Shown one piece after another: positions 1 through 7,849 of a stretch of 12,912 nt of DNA. This DNA is from Synergistaceae bacterium (lineage in GTDB: Bacteria; Synergistota; Synergistia; Synergistales; Synergistaceae). The position numbers and the translations under genes were made by a program. The stretch covers positions 1-12,912 of the forward strand of contig JAISLO010000071.1 of the NCBI GenBank assembly GCA_031290815.1. Direction: 5' to 3'. Under the pieces are notes generated by a model. It was given only the letters and a program-made list of their open reading frames with translations. It did not search any database and was not told the origin of the DNA. Position 1 is the stretch's first letter, and the number at the start of each line of letters is the position of its first letter.

Positions 1-1
1 G

Positions 2-91
2 GGGAGCGGGGCTGTAGGCGATAATATGTCGGAGTTTGAATATCCGCTGTCAATGAACAGGTATTATCCACCATCTGTCCGATCGGAGTGA
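2..91 (+). CDS. C-terminal end of an unidentified upstream protein (partial)
   Basis: An open frame enters from the left edge and ends at a TGA at 89-91, six bases before the next start codon. It would give 29 residues ending PPSVRSE. The tight spacing, and the fact that the next gene's ribosome binding site overlaps this stop, are typical of co-transcribed genes. Too little is visible to name a family. The piece is short enough to be chance, so confidence is moderate to low. Confidence 0.4.
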   Translation, partial: GSGAVGDNMSEFEYPLSMNRYYPPSVRSE

Positions 92-97
92 GGAAAT

Positions 98-1306
98 ATG
101 AGAAATCGAATCTTGCGTAATATTTTGGGGGTGTTGCTTTTTTGCTCACTTGCAGGGATGGCTGACGCGCAGACTAGATGGGTCAAGTTAGTTGCAGGCG
201 AGCAGGTGAAGGAGGGGCGAGTGACCTCCATAGCCGCTGACGATTATGTAATAAATATAGGTCTTTCGAGGGGCGTGAATGTTGGAGATTATTACCTCGT
301 ACATTATGACGGCGGGGATATCTACGACATAAACGGGGCATTGATGGGTGTTTACAAAGTGCCCGTTGCATTGCTCAAAGTGCGCAGCGTCTCAGCGTCG
401 GAGAGTACCTGCGAGGTGACGGCATCGAGTCAAGGCTGGGCAATACAGGGCGGGGACAGGGTGGTGCAAATTTCCGAGTCCAACGCGAACAAGCTGAAAT
501 TTGCCACATTCCGATCCGCCCTCGGTAATTCGCGCCCACCGGATCGCGTTGGAAGATGGACTCGCGAATTTTCCAGCGACAACCCGATGACGGTGCTGGT
601 GAAGTACTTCTCCGCCTGGACCGTGCCCGGTTTTCAACTGATCGTCCCTCCGGCGCCCGCGGGTTTTTATTACACGGAGGCACCGGTGCTTCCTCCATTT
701 AACATAAGCGTGGTCAAAGTTCCAGCTGTGCTGCCGGATCCGTCGTTGGCAGTCGTGCATGTGGCCGAGGCTCCGGTGGTGTTGCAGACGCCGCCTCAGC
801 CCGTGCCGCCGCCCCCACCGCCCCCTGCCGTGTACCAGGCGCCGGTTCCGCCCGTACCGCCGCTGTATCAGCCGTTTCCTCCATCCATGCCGAATTTTGA
901 CGTGAATCAGATATCCGACGTCAGGCTGGTACGGACTTTTCCGCTGACCCAGGTCGAGATGTACGCGCTCGAAATTCAGCATAGGGGCGCATGGAATCTG
1001 TATTCGAACAAGCGCTATCTAGAGGCGTTCAGCGCTTTTTGCAAGCAGGCCCTTGAATATAACGGAAACTATTTATCCGCTTATTGGGCCGGCGTCTGCG
1101 CGCTGAAGCTCGAGGACACTCCGGTAGCCGTCTCATGGTTCGGCAGGGCGCTGGATATCAATCCGTATTATCAGCCAGCTATAAAAGAGCTGTCCGATAT
1201 ATCGAATAAGGCGAATCAGCCAAAACAAGCCTCACAGCCGGCGAAGACAAAGGCAAAAACCGCCCCGGCAAAGGCGAAGACAGCGCCAAAGGCAAAAACA
1301 GAATAA
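98..1306 (+). CDS. Secreted/periplasmic protein: FlgT C-terminal-like domain, proline-rich linker, TPR repeats
   Basis: 402 residues. Residues 1-24 form a signal peptide (basic RNRILRN, hydrophobic core, ADA cleavage site), so it should be exported. Residues about 28-125 show the pattern of the FlgT C-terminal / CsgG-associated beta domain: a GRV-type strand, 'INIGLSRGVNVGDYYLVHY', an 'IYDINGALMG' turn, then a strand ending in a Ser-rich 'SASEST' segment. Residues about 195-270 are very proline-rich with runs of PPPPPPP, a likely extended linker. Residues about 290-375 look like two TPR units (AWNLYSNKRYLEAFSAFCKQ, then a unit containing YWAGVCALKLEDTPVAVSWF). The tail from about 375 is Lys/Ala/Pro low complexity. 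The start has GGAG and GAGG motifs at 85-93. Role unknown. Envelope assembly or scaffolding is an inference from the domains. It is followed by a terminator and may share a transcript with the gene before it. Confidence 0.85.
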   Translation: MRNRILRNILGVLLFCSLAGMADAQTRWVKLVAGEQVKEGRVTSIAADDYVINIGLSRGVNVGDYYLVHYDGGDIYDINGALMGVYKVPVALLKVRSVSASESTCEVTASSQGWAIQGGDRVVQISESNANKLKFATFRSALGNSRPPDRVGRWTREFSSDNPMTVLVKYFSAWTVPGFQLIVPPAPAGFYYTEAPVLPPFNISVVKVPAVLPDPSLAVVHVAEAPVVLQTPPQPVPPPPPPPAVYQAPVPPVPPLYQPFPPSMPNFDVNQISDVRLVRTFPLTQVEMYALEIQHRGAWNLYSNKRYLEAFSAFCKQALEYNGNYLSAYWAGVCALKLEDTPVAVSWFGRALDINPYYQPAIKELSDISNKANQPKQASQPAKTKAKTAPAKAKTAPKAKTE

Positions 1307-1333
1307 TGACGCGCCGCGCGTCACGCGCGTGAC
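1307..1333. repeat. Two overlapping GC palindromes after the TPR gene
   Basis: Positions 1307-1322/23 form an 8-base-pair inverted repeat (TGACGCGC / GCGCGTCA, one central base). Positions 1320-1333 form a perfect 14-base palindrome, GTCACGCGCGTGAC. They share bases, so only one can fold at a time. They sit between the stop codon and the terminator hairpin. They may stabilise the 3' end of the transcript or bind a protein; no function can be shown. Confidence 0.5.
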
Positions 1334-1339
1334 AGCAAC

Positions 1340-1380
1340 AATAATAGCCTCCCGGAATCAGCGGGGGGCTTGTTATTTTT
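1340..1380 (+). terminator. Rho-independent terminator of the TPR-protein gene
   Basis: The stem AGCCTCCC (1346-1353) pairs with GGGGGGCT (1363-1370), allowing one G-T pair, around a nine-base loop. An outer AATAA/TTATT pairing extends it. A T-rich run ending in TTTTT at 1376-1380 follows. It lies about 35 bases after the stop at 1306 and points the right way. Confidence 0.8.
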
Positions 1381-1637
1381 GTGACGCCTGTTCCAGAGTC
1401 AGAGACAGTGCAAATTGTAAAGTGTTCTTGTGAAGGCATCGTGGCGTTTATGAACAAAGGGGTGGATGTGCGATTGTTGGTCTTGCCGGCCGCGCTCGCG
1501 CTGTCTCACGGATATACTCCCTATCCCAGATAAACTGGAAAAGCAACCTTCAAATTTTCGTGCCAAGTTTGACACGAAAATTTTTGCTAAATATCTAAAC
1601 CTCCCGTCGAACCAGTTTTTTGATGATCGCGTACTTT
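1381..1637. other. Convergent intergenic region, no convincing gene
   Basis: This gap separates the plus-strand TPR gene from the minus-strand gene ending at 1638. It becomes AT-rich after about 1540. A 27-codon frame at 1450-1533 encodes a signal-peptide-like segment (DVRLLVLPAALALSHG) but has only a poorly placed GAAGG as ribosome binding site, so I do not call it a gene. The main structure is the inverted repeat at 1552-1583. Confidence 0.5.
1552..1583. repeat. 15-bp inverted repeat between convergent genes (possible bidirectional terminator or operator)
   Basis: The left arm 1552-1566 (AAATTTTCGTGCCAA) pairs with 1569-1583 (TTGACACGAAAATTT), with one mismatch and a two-base centre. On the plus strand it runs into TTTTT. 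On the minus strand it lies about 55 bases after the stop of the gene ending at 1638. The AT-rich outer arms and symmetric layout suit a bidirectional transcription stop, but the GC core is weak, and a protein-binding operator is also possible. Confidence 0.55.
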
Positions 1638-3203
1638 TTACAGCCTTGGGGCGTATCTTTCGACTGGGGCGAACGCGTCAGTGAAGGCGTCCGCGTTCGG
1701 CTCGTATGGGACGGTCCATCTGTGCCGCAGGAGCCTGGCGATGTATTCGTCGGCGGGGCTTCTCTCGGGGATGGTATCGCTGGCCATGGCGATTATCATC
1801 ACGTTCTGACGCGCGTTCGCGCTGTTCGGGTATGACGCGGGAAATATCATTACGCTTGGAAACGCAGACGCTATGCTGGCGTATATGCCGCCGAAGAGCT
1901 CGCCGCTGATGGCGGAGATTATGTTGACGATGAATACGCCGTCAGGCGCGATCAGCTCGCGGATTCTCGCCATGCACTCGACTGTCGTCATGTGAAATGG
2001 GATGTTGTACGACGACCCATAGACATCCTCGAATATGGCGTCGTATTGCAGCTCTCCCTTCGCGGCCTCGCGGTTTAGAAACATCCTGGCGTCCTCGTGA
2101 AATATCCTCTGGCCGGGCCTGTCCTCGAGATGGAAGTAGTCCCTGGCGGCTCGGGTTATGCCCGGGTCCAGCTCCACGACGTCGAGAGAAACATCGGGCC
2201 TCGTCTCGGCGAGGCGCTTGGGCACGCAGTAACCGCCGCCGCCGAGCATCAACACTCTTCGCGCGTCCGGTTTGAAGTGAAAGGCGAGATCGTAGAACCG
2301 CGTGTAATTGCTGTAAAGCTCGTTTGGCGCGTCCATGTACATCAGGGACTGAGCGCCCATCGGATCGGTCTGGAGTATGCGAATTTCACGGTTCGTGTTG
2401 AAATCGACCCTGTCAAATATCCGTATGGTGTTATATTGCGTCTCGATCCTTACGGTGTCATCCGACCGCATCAACGTCACACCTTCCTCGCTCAGTATTC
2501 CCAGCGCGGCGGCTGCGACGATCACAGGCACGAACGCCCTCCACCCGGACCGGTACAGCATGAGAGCCACGGCCCCAAGCACCGCCGCCGTGAGAAGCAG
2601 AATCGTCTGTGACGACAGGAAAGCTATCAGCACGAAGCCGCCGAGAAACGTCCCCACGATGCTCCCAGCCGAGGACAGCGCGGAGAACGACCCCACCGCA
2701 CTCCCGGCAGAGCGCACGTTTCGCATCGCCAGCCTGACTATGAAGGGCGAGACCATGCCCAGAAGCAGGCTCGGCGCGGCAAAGAGACATAAAGAGCCAA
2801 CGACCGAACCGGCGTAGGGATTTCTCAATACCCTGGCAATGACCTGAAGCAGCGGATCCGACACCACAGCCATACACGCCGTCAGCAGGGCCGCGGCCGC
2901 TATGACGCGCGAGAGCAAGGATATCCTCGGGCGCTTGTCCGAGACGACCCCGCCAAGCCAGTAACCCAGGGCCAGGCTCGCCATTATTATGCCTATCAGG
3001 GCGGTCCAGACGACGAGCGATGTCCCCATGTAGGGCGCCACCACCCGCGAACCGACCATTTCGATCACCATTACACATGCCCCGCAAGTGAACGAGGCAA
3101 CGCGCAGAACCGACAGAGCTGCTCCGCCGCCGGCTTCGGGCCCGGAATCGCCTGCGTGTCCCGCCGCGCTCCCGGGCTTTAGCACATTCCTCGAATCCTT
3201 CAT
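1638..3203 (-). CDS. Membrane-anchored spermidine-synthase-like methyltransferase-fold protein (fused MFS/spermidine synthase type)
   Basis: 521 residues. The N-terminal half (about 30-240) carries roughly seven or eight hydrophobic helices, as in the MFS-like part of fused transporter/spermidine synthase proteins. The C-terminal half (about 250-475) has the spermidine synthase fold: 'TQYNTIRIFD' at the beta-hairpin entry, nucleotide-binding loop VLMLGGGGYCVP (317-328), VVELDP (342-347) ending the second strand, HEDARMF (369-375) and the active-site-like FEDVYGSSYNIPFH (391-404). Classical enzymes have GGGDG in the loop and a D-x-T-D-P-type segment. Here the loop reads GGGGY and the D-P motif is absent, so putrescine aminopropylation is doubtful and the substrate is unknown. 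The start lies six bases after the lemA stop with only a weak GAGGG upstream, suggesting coupled translation. It ends opposite the convergent region. Confidence 0.85.
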   Translation of the reverse strand: MKDSRNVLKPGSAAGHAGDSGPEAGGGAALSVLRVASFTCGACVMVIEMVGSRVVAPYMGTSLVVWTALIGIIMASLALGYWLGGVVSDKRPRISLLSRVIAAAALLTACMAVVSDPLLQVIARVLRNPYAGSVVGSLCLFAAPSLLLGMVSPFIVRLAMRNVRSAGSAVGSFSALSSAGSIVGTFLGGFVLIAFLSSQTILLLTAAVLGAVALMLYRSGWRAFVPVIVAAAALGILSEEGVTLMRSDDTVRIETQYNTIRIFDRVDFNTNREIRILQTDPMGAQSLMYMDAPNELYSNYTRFYDLAFHFKPDARRVLMLGGGGYCVPKRLAETRPDVSLDVVELDPGITRAARDYFHLEDRPGQRIFHEDARMFLNREAAKGELQYDAIFEDVYGSSYNIPFHMTTVECMARIRELIAPDGVFIVNIISAISGELFGGIYASIASAFPSVMIFPASYPNSANARQNVMIIAMASDTIPERSPADEYIARLLRHRWTVPYEPNADAFTDAFAPVERYAPRL

Positions 3204-3209
3204 TGCGGC

Positions 3210-3752
3210 CTATTGGCCCTCGCCTTCCGGGCCCGCGAATATCCTCATCTCACGCGGGTGAAAGTGCAGAAATCCGACAACCAGGTTGGCGGGAAATTTC
3301 CTTATCGATACGTTGAACTCCCCGACGAGATTGTTGTGCTCCCTGCACGCGCTGGATGCCCGCCCCTCGATGGAGACCAGCTCTCCCATCAGCTTGAGGA
3401 AATCGATGTCGAGCATGGCGGAAGCGTGGTTGCGGGCAGAGCGTTTGAAGTTGCGAAGGGCTATGCTCAGCCCGTTTTCGATGTATTCGAGATCTTCATC
3501 TTCCGAATCGGTCTCCGCCTTCCCGCACAGGTCAGCCAGACGGTCGAGCGCGTCCGACTCGTCCTTCATCAGGACCCGAGCCTTCTCCATCAACAGGGGA
3601 ACGAGGTCGTGGCGGAGCTTCAAGTGGGAGTCAACTTCATCCCACCATTCGTCGATCCGCCTCTGTCTGTTGGCCATGTCGTTATACATATACATGAACC
3701 ACAGGATAAGAACGCCAAGGACTACGATGCCCACAATCCAATGCCACCCCAA
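3210..3752 (-). CDS. lemA: LemA family membrane protein (TTG start)
   Basis: 180 residues from the TTG at 3750-3752. I chose this start because a perfect AGGAGG lies seven bases upstream (3760-3765), although the frame stays open to an ATG at 3798-3800. The chosen start gives the usual LemA layout: a short N-terminus, one transmembrane helix (WIVGIVVLGVLILWFMY), the YNDMANRQRRIDEWWDEVDSHL signature, the RHDLVPLL motif, a long helical bundle, and a terminal EHNNLVGEFNVSIRKFP segment. LemA proteins have one N-terminal membrane helix; their biochemical role is not settled. Acidic residues (about DSEDEDLEY) sit in the middle loop. It probably forms a two-gene unit with the spermidine-synthase-like gene. 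Confidence 0.88.
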   Translation of the reverse strand: MGWHWIVGIVVLGVLILWFMYMYNDMANRQRRIDEWWDEVDSHLKLRHDLVPLLMEKARVLMKDESDALDRLADLCGKAETDSEDEDLEYIENGLSIALRNFKRSARNHASAMLDIDFLKLMGELVSIEGRASSACREHNNLVGEFNVSIRKFPANLVVGFLHFHPREMRIFAGPEGEGQ

Positions 3753-3952
3753 TTCGATCCCTCCTACGAATTCAACTCGCCGGCATGGCGGAAACTGCAA
3801 AAGAAAACGCCGATTGACTCGCGTTCAGCCACTTGGTACGGGCCGTTATGCAAACTCCGCAAGGGTTTAAAGTTCTCACCCTCCGGGCCCCTGACAATAT
3901 AAATCGGTTCTTCCCAATCTTATCATATATTTGGCCGCCCTCTCACCCCTCT
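3753..3952. other. Gap between pssA and lemA; lemA ribosome binding site, otherwise nothing clear
   Basis: Two hundred bases separate the pssA stop from the lemA TTG. The only firm element is AGGAGG (complement of 3760-3765). I see no good sigma-70 promoter pair and no hairpin with a T-run, so whether lemA has its own promoter is open. Confidence 0.5.
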
Positions 3953-4696
3953 TCACTCCCTGTGAGCAGGCTTCTCCTCCGGGTCGGACGGCCCAGACAG
4001 CCACACGCCCCAGTCGAAGCGGAGCGGTCCGCTCGCCACATATACTCCTATCAGGGCCAAGAGCGCGCGCTCACGCAGGATCACGAAGCACGAAGCGGTT
4101 ATGCCGGCCAGCAGAACGGCCCTCGCCTTGTTGAGGCCGCCGCGGCGCATCAGCTTGAGGTTGCTGTATGGAACGGTCGATATCATAAGCGAGCCGAGCG
4201 ATACCATGAGCACGGCCGAAAGCACCGGCACAAGCGGAAGCCTGGCTATGACCACTGCGGCGAGCGCCATCCCGCCGGCTGGTATCGGCAGGCCCTGAAA
4301 GGGCCCAACGGTGTGAGCCACGTTGAACCGTGCCAGCCGCAGCACCCCGCAGAGCGCGAAAAACGCCACGGAGAGAGCGCCCAGGATCCCCAACTCCAGT
4401 CCTATGTACCTGCCATAGATCAAAAACGACGGCGCGGCGCCGAACGAGAGCGCGTCGGCAAGGCTGTCCAGCTCCTCTCCGAAGGCGCTGCTGCCCCCAA
4501 GGCTGCGCGCCACTTTGCCGTCCATGTAGTCGAAGAACACCGCCATTATGATGACCAGCGCCGACGGTACAAACTGCCTCTCATAAGTGAGTATCAGCGA
4601 ACACATCCCGCAGAGCACACTTCCGCTCGTTATCATGTTCGGGACTATTTTATTAAAAGGGATCGACTTGACCCGCCTTCTTTTTCTTCCGATCAT
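3953..4696 (-). CDS. pssA: CDP-diacylglycerol--serine O-phosphatidyltransferase
   Basis: 247 residues. This integral membrane enzyme joins serine to CDP-diacylglycerol to make phosphatidylserine. The full CDP-alcohol phosphatidyltransferase signature is present: D56-x2-D59-G60-x2-A63-R64-x8-G73-x3-D77-x3-D81, with all four metal-binding aspartates. The N-terminus is basic (RKRRRVK) and is followed by IPFNKIVPNMIT, typical of bacterial PssA, then several hydrophobic helices. Its ATG overlaps the psd stop by four bases (ATGA at 4693-4696), so translation is likely coupled to psd. The product is the substrate of that neighbour. Confidence 0.95.
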   Translation of the reverse strand: MIGRKRRRVKSIPFNKIVPNMITSGSVLCGMCSLILTYERQFVPSALVIIMAVFFDYMDGKVARSLGGSSAFGEELDSLADALSFGAAPSFLIYGRYIGLELGILGALSVAFFALCGVLRLARFNVAHTVGPFQGLPIPAGGMALAAVVIARLPLVPVLSAVLMVSLGSLMISTVPYSNLKLMRRGGLNKARAVLLAGITASCFVILRERALLALIGVYVASGPLRFDWGVWLSGPSDPEEKPAHRE

Positions 4697-5316
4697 TCGT
4701 TTACCACTCCTATTATCGTCTCGCCGGCCCTTACCTTAGACCCGACTTCCACAACCGGATTGACGGACGGGGGCATATAGATATCGACGCGAGAACCTAA
4801 CTTAATCATACCATATCGTTCGCCTCGCGCAAGTTTATTTCCAACTTTTACGTAAGAGACAATCCTCCTCGCCATTATTCCGGCCACCTGAACGACCGTC
4901 GCCCGCCCCTGGCCCGTCGATATGCCGACGTACATGCGCTCGTTCTCATCGGACGCCTTTGGAGCTATGGCGAACCACTTCTTTCCAGGCACGTATCTCT
5001 TCTCCTCGACGGTCCCATCCGTCGGGAACCTGTTTACGTGCACGTCGAAGCCGTTCATGAATATTCCGATCTTCGTGGTCATGCCGGCGTATTGGTCCTC
5101 CGCCCCGGACGTGACCTCCACGACCCGCCCGTCCGCCGGGCTGACCCACGCGGACGGATCGTCCGGCGGAAACCGGTCGGGGTCGCGGTAAAACCAGAAC
5201 GCCATGGCTATCGGTATGAGCATGACAATATAGAAGACCGGCGTCAGAAGGCCGCCGACAACAGCTACGGCGGACATCACGCCTATTGTGAACGCTCCGT
5301 CTCGAGCCAGCCTCAT
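4693..5316 (-). CDS. psd: Phosphatidylserine decarboxylase, short (archaeal-type) proenzyme
   Basis: 207 residues, the length of the short, single-domain Psd class. It decarboxylates phosphatidylserine to phosphatidylethanolamine at the membrane using a pyruvoyl group made by self-cleavage. The cleavage motif is L173-G174-S175 in MIKLGSRVDIYMP: the chain should be cut before Ser175, giving a short alpha chain of about 33 residues. SPADG (Asp62) and DVHVNR (His93) provide the other conserved catalytic positions. Residues 10-45 contain hydrophobic membrane segments. An AAGGAG lies six bases before the ATG, inside the end of gyrA, and only three bases separate the two genes. It overlaps pssA downstream. 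Confidence 0.94.
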   Translation of the reverse strand: MRLARDGAFTIGVMSAVAVVGGLLTPVFYIVMLIPIAMAFWFYRDPDRFPPDDPSAWVSPADGRVVEVTSGAEDQYAGMTTKIGIFMNGFDVHVNRFPTDGTVEEKRYVPGKKWFAIAPKASDENERMYVGISTGQGRATVVQVAGIMARRIVSYVKVGNKLARGERYGMIKLGSRVDIYMPPSVNPVVEVGSKVRAGETIIGVVNE

Positions 5317-5319
5317 CCG

Positions 5320-7773
5320 CTACTCCTTTTCTTCGTCCTGACCGGATTTTATCACGCTGACGTCCGCCAGCACGTCGCCCTCGTCCAGCTTTACCATCGT
5401 GTAGCCGGTGGCGGTCCTGCTCAGGCTCGACACCTCCGACGCCTCCATCCGGACGACGCGCCCGCGCCCGGAGATTATGACGAGTTCGTCGTCCGGCGAG
5501 ACGCCCCACGCGCCTATCAGCATGCCGGTCCGCTCGTTGAGGCGCATCGCCTTGACTCCGCCGGAGTTCCTGTGATATGTCGGGAAATCGTCGTATGGAG
5601 TTCTCTTCCCTATGCCGCGCTCGCTGACGAAGAGGACCTGCCGGCCGGGGATTATCACGTCGCAGCCCACAACCCGGTCGCCCTCGCGCAGTTTGATGCC
5701 GCGCACGCCGTGTCCGCCGCGTCCCTGCGACGTTATCTCGTTTTCGTTCACGCGCAGCGTCTGAGCCATTGCGGAGGTGAGAAGAAGCTCGTCGTTCCCG
5801 CTCGTTATGCGGACGCGGGCAATGTCGTCGTCGTCGTGCAGGCCGATGACCCGGCGTCCGGCCCTGGTGAGGTCGCCCAGTTCCTCTATCGGCAGGCGCT
5901 TTGCCATTCCGTTTCTGGTGACCAGGAACACGAACTTGGCCGAGCCGTGGTTCATGTCCCTCATGGCGACCACGCGCTCGCCCGGCTCCATCGGGGCCAG
6001 AGAGGATATCAGCTTGCCCTTGCCGGTCTTGGGCGCGGGCAGGGCCAGGCATTTTATCCCGAGGACCCGCCCTCTCGTGGTGAACAGGCAGAGGGTGTTA
6101 TGGGTGGTCGTCACCTTTATCAGCGACACCTCGTCCTCCGACTTGGAGGCCATCCCTTTGACGCCCTTTCCGCCGCGCGACTGCAGACGGTAATCCTGGA
6201 GCGGCATCCGCCTGATGTAGCCGTCGCGGCTCGCCGCGACGACGATCTCCTCCTCGGCTATCAGGTCCTCGACCGCCACGTCCTCCGCCGAGCCCTGGAT
6301 TTCCGTGCGGCGTTCGTCGCCGTAGGATTTTTTGACCTCCTTCAGCTCATCCTTTATCACCGCGTCCAGGATTGAAGGACTGTCCAATATGGAGCGGTAG
6401 CGTTCGATATCCGCCCTCAGCTCGGCAATCTCCTCATCCAGTTTATGGCGCTCCAAGCCGGTCAGCCGCTGTAGCCTCATCTCCAATATAGCCTGGGCCT
6501 GGATTTCGGTAAAACCCAGCTCTGACACCAGCGAGTTCCGCGCCGACTGCGCGTCGGGGGCGGCTCGGATCATCGCTATAACAGCATCGATCATATCGAG
6601 CGCCCGGATGAGCCCCTCCACTATGTGGGCGCGCTCCGACGCCTTGCGCATCCTGTACTCCGTCCGCCTCCGCACGACAGTCCGCCTGTGATCGAGGAAC
6701 ACATCGATCATGCGCTTCAATCCCAGTTCGAGCGGCCGTCCGTTTATGAGCGCCAGATTTATCACACCGAAAGTGCTCTGCAGCTGAGTCCTGTTGTACA
6801 ACTGGCGCAGGACGAGGTTGGGGTCGGCGTCGCGCCGCAGTTCTATCACTATGCGAATGCCCTCGCGGTTCGATTCGTCCCGCATGTCGGTTATCCCGTC
6901 GATCTGGCCGTTCTGAGCTCCCTTGGCTATCGTGTCTATGAGGTTGAGCTTGTTCACCATATACGGTATCTCCGTTATGATTATCGAGCTCTTGCCCCTC
7001 TTGGGATCCTCGATGTTCGCCCTGCCCCTCACCGTTATGCGCCCTCGGCCGGTGTTGTACGCCTCGATGATTCCGTCGCGCCCCAGGATGATGCCGCCCG
7101 TCGGAAAGTCGGGGCCAGGGATGATCTCCATCAGCTCGCCTATGCCGATGTCGGGGTTGTCGAGGACCGCCCGGCAGGCGTCTATGATCTCTCTGAGGTT
7201 GTGAGGAGGTATGTTGGACGCCATTCCGACCGCTATGCCTGAGCTGCCGTTCACCAGCAGGTTGGGCACGAGGGAGGGCAGCAGCATCGGCTCCTGCAGC
7301 GACTCGTCGAAGTTCGGCGCCCAGTCCACTGTGTCCTCGTCGATGTCCAGAAGCATCTCCTCGCCAGCCTTGGTCAGCCTGGCCTCGGTATATCGCATGG
7401 CGGCGGGCATGTCGCCGTCGATGGAGCCGAAGTTCCCCTGGCCGTCGACGAGCGGGCATCGCATGCTGAAATCCTGCGTCATGCGCGCCATTGTGCCGTA
7501 TATCGCCGCGTCGCCGTGCGGGTGGTACTTACCCATCGTCTCGCCGACCACGCGGGCGGACTTCTTGAATGATTGATTATGCCTCAGGCCAAGCTCCAGC
7601 ATGGCGTACATGATTCTGCGCTGAACCGGTTTCAGCCCATCCCTTGCATCCGGTATGGCGCGCCCGACTATGACGCTCATGGCATAATCGAGGTAGCTCT
7701 GTTTGATCTCATCCTCTATCTGGAGAGGCAATACCCTTTCGATTGGGTTGTTTTGTCCGTCGTCGTGATCCAT
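5320..7773 (-). CDS. gyrA: DNA gyrase subunit A
   Basis: 817 residues from the ATG at 7771-7773, chosen because GGAGG (complement of 7781-7785) lies seven bases upstream. The frame itself stays open 10 codons further. With GyrB it introduces negative supercoils, cleaving DNA through a tyrosyl link. Visible: the N-terminal IEDEIKQSYLDYAMSVIVGRA block, winged-helix region with KKSARVVGETMGKYHPHG, catalytic Arg127-Tyr128 in AMRYTE, the coiled-coil/tower region, and a C-terminal beta-pinwheel from about residue 500. The GyrA box is QSRGGKG at 531-537, close to consensus Q(R/K)RGG(R/K)G, which favours GyrA over ParC. Unusually, the two key quinolone-contact positions (E. coli Ser83 and Asp87) are Ala89 and Gly93 here. 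It heads an operon with psd and pssA. Confidence 0.95.
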   Translation of the reverse strand: MDHDDGQNNPIERVLPLQIEDEIKQSYLDYAMSVIVGRAIPDARDGLKPVQRRIMYAMLELGLRHNQSFKKSARVVGETMGKYHPHGDAAIYGTMARMTQDFSMRCPLVDGQGNFGSIDGDMPAAMRYTEARLTKAGEEMLLDIDEDTVDWAPNFDESLQEPMLLPSLVPNLLVNGSSGIAVGMASNIPPHNLREIIDACRAVLDNPDIGIGELMEIIPGPDFPTGGIILGRDGIIEAYNTGRGRITVRGRANIEDPKRGKSSIIITEIPYMVNKLNLIDTIAKGAQNGQIDGITDMRDESNREGIRIVIELRRDADPNLVLRQLYNRTQLQSTFGVINLALINGRPLELGLKRMIDVFLDHRRTVVRRRTEYRMRKASERAHIVEGLIRALDMIDAVIAMIRAAPDAQSARNSLVSELGFTEIQAQAILEMRLQRLTGLERHKLDEEIAELRADIERYRSILDSPSILDAVIKDELKEVKKSYGDERRTEIQGSAEDVAVEDLIAEEEIVVAASRDGYIRRMPLQDYRLQSRGGKGVKGMASKSEDEVSLIKVTTTHNTLCLFTTRGRVLGIKCLALPAPKTGKGKLISSLAPMEPGERVVAMRDMNHGSAKFVFLVTRNGMAKRLPIEELGDLTRAGRRVIGLHDDDDIARVRITSGNDELLLTSAMAQTLRVNENEITSQGRGGHGVRGIKLREGDRVVGCDVIIPGRQVLFVSERGIGKRTPYDDFPTYHRNSGGVKAMRLNERTGMLIGAWGVSPDDELVIISGRGRVVRMEASEVSSLSRTATGYTMVKLDEGDVLADVSVIKSGQDEEKE

Positions 7774-7807
7774 CCGCGCACCTCCGGCATCTGACAGTAG
7801 CAAAGAT

Positions 7808-7833
7808 CAAGCGGCGGGCACGCCCGCCGCTTG
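7808..7833 (-). promoter_or_regulatory. Perfect 12-bp GC hairpin in the gyrA leader
   Basis: CAAGCGGCGGGC (7808-7819) and GCCCGCCGCTTG (7822-7833) are perfectly complementary around two bases. It lies about 35 bases before the gyrA start, downstream of the proposed promoter, so it would sit in the 5' untranslated RNA. No T-run follows on either strand, so it is not a standard terminator. It could slow readthrough from the upstream regulator gene, protect the RNA, or extrude as a cruciform under negative supercoiling; these roles are inferred. Confidence 0.6.
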
Positions 7834-7849
7834 GGGACTTGCACACGCG

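Noticed and set aside
1250..1305. Repeated AAGGCRAARAC-like units at the end of the TPR gene as a mobile or tandem repeat element
   Set aside because: They encode an in-frame Lys/Ala/Pro tail and look like ordinary low-complexity coding sequence.
1450..1533. 27-codon signal-peptide-like frame
   Set aside because: The hydrophobic core is suggestive, but the nearest GAAGG is too far from the ATG, the frame ends right after the core, and it may be chance or a relic.
3833..4780. Long plus-strand open frame opposite pssA (315 codons)
   Set aside because: It is antisense to a clear enzyme gene; its translation is low in hydrophobics, rich in His/Arg, and matches nothing I recognise.
5038..6375. 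Long plus-strand open frame opposite gyrA and psd (445 codons)
   Set aside because: It is a mirror of strongly coding GC-rich genes on the other strand. Its predicted protein is Arg/His/Ala-rich with no domain, and it crosses gene boundaries.
7808..7833. GC hairpin as an ordinary Rho-independent terminator of the Lrp-type gene
   Set aside because: No T-run follows the stem in the direction of transcription, and it lies downstream of a plausible gyrA promoter.
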